From: Acetobacteraceae bacterium
GTDB lineage: Bacteria > Pseudomonadota > Alphaproteobacteria > Acetobacterales > Acetobacteraceae
Assembly: GCA_030039695.1 (NCBI GenBank)
Contig: JASHVB010000580.1
Location: 1-9,101, forward strand
Length of the DNA: 9,101 nt
Direction of reading: 5' to 3'
The translations under genes and the position numbers were made by a program. The notes under the pieces are model-generated. The model saw nothing but the letters and a program-made list of their open reading frames with translations. It did no database searches and was not told where the DNA came from. The stretch's first letter is position 1. Each line of letters opens with the position of its first letter. Below are positions 7,451 to 9,101 of this stretch, piece by piece.

Positions 7451-7631
7451 GTGTCGTTTTCAGTCAAACGACGGATCAGCCGGTTAGATATATCAAGAAG
7501 TTAGCGACGTGACTTTTCACTTGAATGCCGGACATTTCGCGTAAACACCGGACTCGTTACGACGGCGAGTCGCGCGCGGGTGCCTTGATCAAGGCCGAGC
7601 GCCCGCCCGGTGCACTCCCGGAGTTCGGTAC
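7451..7631. other. Intergenic stretch with palindromes, no gene; possible mobile-element scar
   Basis: This lies between the Mrr-like relic and the end of the AraC gene. It includes CCGG-bounded imperfect dyad sequence at 7528-7551 and a perfect 14-nt palindrome, GCCTTGATCAAGGC, at 7582-7595. No open frame here resembles a known protein. Confidence 0.4.
7582..7595. repeat. Perfect 14-nt palindrome downstream of the AraC gene
   Basis: GCCTTGATCAAGGC reads identically on both strands and lies 37 nt past the AraC stop codon. With no loop and no T-run it is a poor terminator. It could be a protein-binding site or chance. Confidence 0.35.
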
Positions 7632-8306
7632 TTACGTGAACTCGTAGACTGCCACACGCTTCGCCTGATCGGCCAGGGTATCCCCACGGCAGGCCTGCGT
7701 CTGCCATGCGTCACCAACAATACTCCGATTGGTGGGCATCAGTACCAGGTTTTTACGGCGCCATGCGCTGGGGCTAATACGCATGATACGCCGGAATACA
7801 CGACAATAATGCGGGTGATCACTAAAACCTACGGCAACCGCAACCTCCGAAAGGGCCATCGTTGACAACAGCATCAATTGCTGGGCGCGTTCAATCCGCC
7901 GCCGGCTGATGTAGTCCCCCACTGTGGTGCCAAAAGTCGCCTTGAATGCGATCGAGAAGTAGCCGGCGCTGAGTCGGGTTTGCCTCGCGCAGTCCCGGAC
8001 TCGGATTTTCGATTCCAGTGATGCTTCGATGAATTCGGTGACCTTGCGCGTCTGCCACGGCGCAAGTCCGCCTGAACCTACCTGGGGCCCCTTGCCCCGC
8101 ACAACGGCTAGCGCATCACGCGCTATAGTGGCCGCCGCTCTGATCCGCGACTTCGCAGTAATGCGATCCTGATCCCACGTGTGTAAGGCGGCGTCCAGGA
8201 GTTCTGTCAACGTCGTGAGTGTTACATTTCCTTCCGGCCGGCTGTAGCGGACCTGTTCGTATTTTCGATCGCCATCATGGCATTCGGTCGATTGTGCGGT
8301 GTCCAT
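7632..8306 (-). CDS. AraC-family transcriptional regulator, 224 aa
   Basis: The DNA-binding domain spans about residues 83-184. It opens with LAPWQTRKVTEFIE, then the first helix-turn-helix (VRDCARQTRLSAGYFSIAFK), then RRRIERAQQLML, and the second helix-turn-helix (LSEVAVAVGFSDHPHYCRVF) followed by the RRIMRISPSAWRR signature. The short N-terminal part (1-80) is helical and not a recognisable cupin-like effector domain, so the inducer is unclear. The last 40 residues extend past the usual domain end. ATG at 8304-8306 is chosen because AGGGAG lies nine bases upstream (8316-8321). A longer frame to 8393 would overlap the preceding gene. It starts 23 nt after the AhpD-like gene, so the two probably form one transcript and the regulator may control its own operon. 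Confidence 0.87.
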   Translation of the reverse strand: MDTAQSTECHDGDRKYEQVRYSRPEGNVTLTTLTELLDAALHTWDQDRITAKSRIRAAATIARDALAVVRGKGPQVGSGGLAPWQTRKVTEFIEASLESKIRVRDCARQTRLSAGYFSIAFKATFGTTVGDYISRRRIERAQQLMLLSTMALSEVAVAVGFSDHPHYCRVFRRIMRISPSAWRRKNLVLMPTNRSIVGDAWQTQACRGDTLADQAKRVAVYEFT

Positions 8307-8329
8307 AAATACCTGCTCCCTGATTGCGG

Positions 8330-8902
8330 TTACTGAGCTTCCATATCGGGAACGGGCACGTTGAACCCATTCAGGATCACCGAAATCAGGCAATAGAGGC
8401 CAACCAGATAGATCAGTTCACCCGCGCCATGAACGCCGAATTGCTTCACTGCTTGCCGATAATTGATCTCCGGCAAGGTGCCATGGTGAACGAGCGCCGA
8501 CGCCACGTCGTAGGCGATGGCTTCTTCCCGCGTCAGGTCGACCGGCCGATGTCCCGCCATGATTGTCGAAAGCTTGTCATCCGACAGTCCGCGCGTTTCA
8601 CCGATGAACACATGGGCGTAGAGCTCGTATGCCGAATGGAAGGTCGTGCCGGTCACCAGGATTGCGACTTCCCGCGCGTTGCGCGGCAGCACGGGCGCGA
8701 TCGACAGCGCTAGGGTGAGGTCCCAAACCAGTTTCCCATACTTCGGTTCATGCAGCCACGGATTCCAGGGCCCCATGAGCGCGCCGTTTTCGGCGGTGGT
8801 TTTGAAGCCCTGAAAGTGCTTCTCGATTCCTTCGCACATGTAGTCATAGACCGAACGCTGTTCCGGGGTGAGGTCGGCGGGTGCGATCAGGGGAAGACGC
8901 AT
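8330..8902 (-). CDS. Carboxymuconolactone decarboxylase / AhpD-fold protein lacking the redox CxxC, 190 aa
   Basis: The core segment at 75-105 (AREVAILVTG, then HSAYELYAHVFIGE, then RGLSDDKL) is the AhpD/carboxymuconolactone decarboxylase (CMD) signature. In AhpD peroxidases this motif is E-x(11)-C-x(2)-C-x(3)-H. Here E78 and H97 are kept at exact spacing, but the two Cys positions are S90 and E93, so alkylhydroperoxidase activity by disulfide exchange is not expected. The length is close to the usual size for this non-Cys subgroup. Its reaction is unknown; true decarboxylases act in protocatechuate/muconolactone breakdown, but nothing here shows that pathway. ATG at 8900-8902 is supported by CAGGAG six bases upstream (8909-8914). 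It is followed by the AraC gene after 23 nt. Likely cytoplasmic; no signal peptide is visible. Confidence 0.88.
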   Translation of the reverse strand: MRLPLIAPADLTPEQRSVYDYMCEGIEKHFQGFKTTAENGALMGPWNPWLHEPKYGKLVWDLTLALSIAPVLPRNAREVAILVTGTTFHSAYELYAHVFIGETRGLSDDKLSTIMAGHRPVDLTREEAIAYDVASALVHHGTLPEINYRQAVKQFGVHGAGELIYLVGLYCLISVILNGFNVPVPDMEAQ

Positions 8903-8944
8903 GAAATGCTCCTGTCAGTTCATTCCGACTAAATCATAGACGTG

Positions 8945-8979
8945 GCCCGACTCAATTGCGGATTGAGCCGCCGTCGGGC
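8945..8979 (-). terminator. Nested hairpin between two minus-strand genes
   Basis: GCCCGA (8945-8950) pairs with TCGGGC (8974-8979), and directly inside it CTCAAT (8951-8956) pairs with ATTGAG (8962-8967) around a 5-nt loop, leaving a CCGCCG bulge. The structure begins 16 nt after the upstream gene's stop and ends 42 nt before the AhpD-like gene. On the minus strand the run that follows is only weakly T-rich (ATGATTT), so it could be a terminator, attenuator or mRNA processing site. Confidence 0.45.
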
Positions 8980-8995
8980 TGGCTTGGCTGGTGCA

Positions 8996-9101
8996 TCAAT
9001 TCACCCCGTCGAACGGATCAGGCACGACGTGGCCGTTGACGCCGTTCCAGAAGTTCTGGGGTGCGAACCCCTTTTCTGGCAGGTCGGGCGGCGAGATGGT
9101 G
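8996..9101 (-). CDS. C-terminal end of an unidentified protein (5' part beyond the window)
   Basis: The minus-strand frame entering from the right edge gives 34 residues, ending FAPQNFWNGVNGHVVPDPFD, then GVN and TGA at 8996-8998. Strong G/C at third codon positions suggests it is truly coding. I do not recognise the family. The gene lies 93 nt upstream of the AhpD-like gene on the same strand with a hairpin in between, so it may be part of the same operon or terminated before it. Confidence 0.55.
   Translation of the reverse strand, partial: TISPPDLPEKGFAPQNFWNGVNGHVVPDPFDGVN

Noticed and set aside
8307..8393. 29-residue upstream extension of the AraC gene
   Set aside because: It would overlap the AhpD-like gene by 64 nt, and the ATG at 8306 has its own ribosome binding site.

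Overview
The window looks like a high-G+C proteobacterial accessory region, most likely alphaproteobacterial (Hyphomicrobiales/Bradyrhizobium-like). That guess rests on G/C-biased third codon positions, an IS110-type transposase tail, and an AraC regulator and an AhpD-fold protein of styles common in that group. No rRNA, tRNA or CRISPR array was seen. All complete genes lie on the minus strand.

Layout from left to right: (1) 1-115 is the C-terminal end of an IS110/IS116-family transposase on the plus strand, apparently cut by a TGG-to-TAG change. (2) 116-452 carries no supported gene. (3) 453-7087 is a tight three-gene minus-strand operon, with gaps of 14 and 24 nt and a good ribosome binding site before each gene. 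In transcription order it encodes a 223-residue helical protein with an N-terminal W-V-x-x-V-L-G motif, a 1748-residue helical-repeat protein ending in a zinc-metallopeptidase domain, and a 225-residue CpXC zinc-ribbon protein. (4) 7088-7631 holds the operon's leader, a frameshifted fragment of an Mrr-like restriction endonuclease, and short palindromic sequence that may be mobile-element scar. (5) 7632-8902 is a two-gene unit: an AhpD/carboxymuconolactone-decarboxylase-fold protein followed by an AraC-family regulator. (6) 8996-9101 is the C-terminal end of another minus-strand gene of unknown function, separated from the AhpD-like gene by a nested hairpin.

The most interesting content is the three-gene operon. 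The C-terminal domain of the giant protein has a His-Glu-x-x-His motif followed by a Tyr and a Glu seven residues apart. This reproduces the catalytic layout of the anthrax lethal factor (ATLF-like) gluzincins. It sits on about 1400 residues of degenerate, roughly 70-residue helical repeats with no signal peptide or membrane segment. That architecture suggests an effector or toxin moved by a non-Sec route, or a large intracellular protease. The flanking small proteins could be adaptor, chaperone or immunity partners. Those roles are inference; no delivery machinery is visible in the window. IS and restriction-gene debris on either side supports this being a horizontally acquired cassette.
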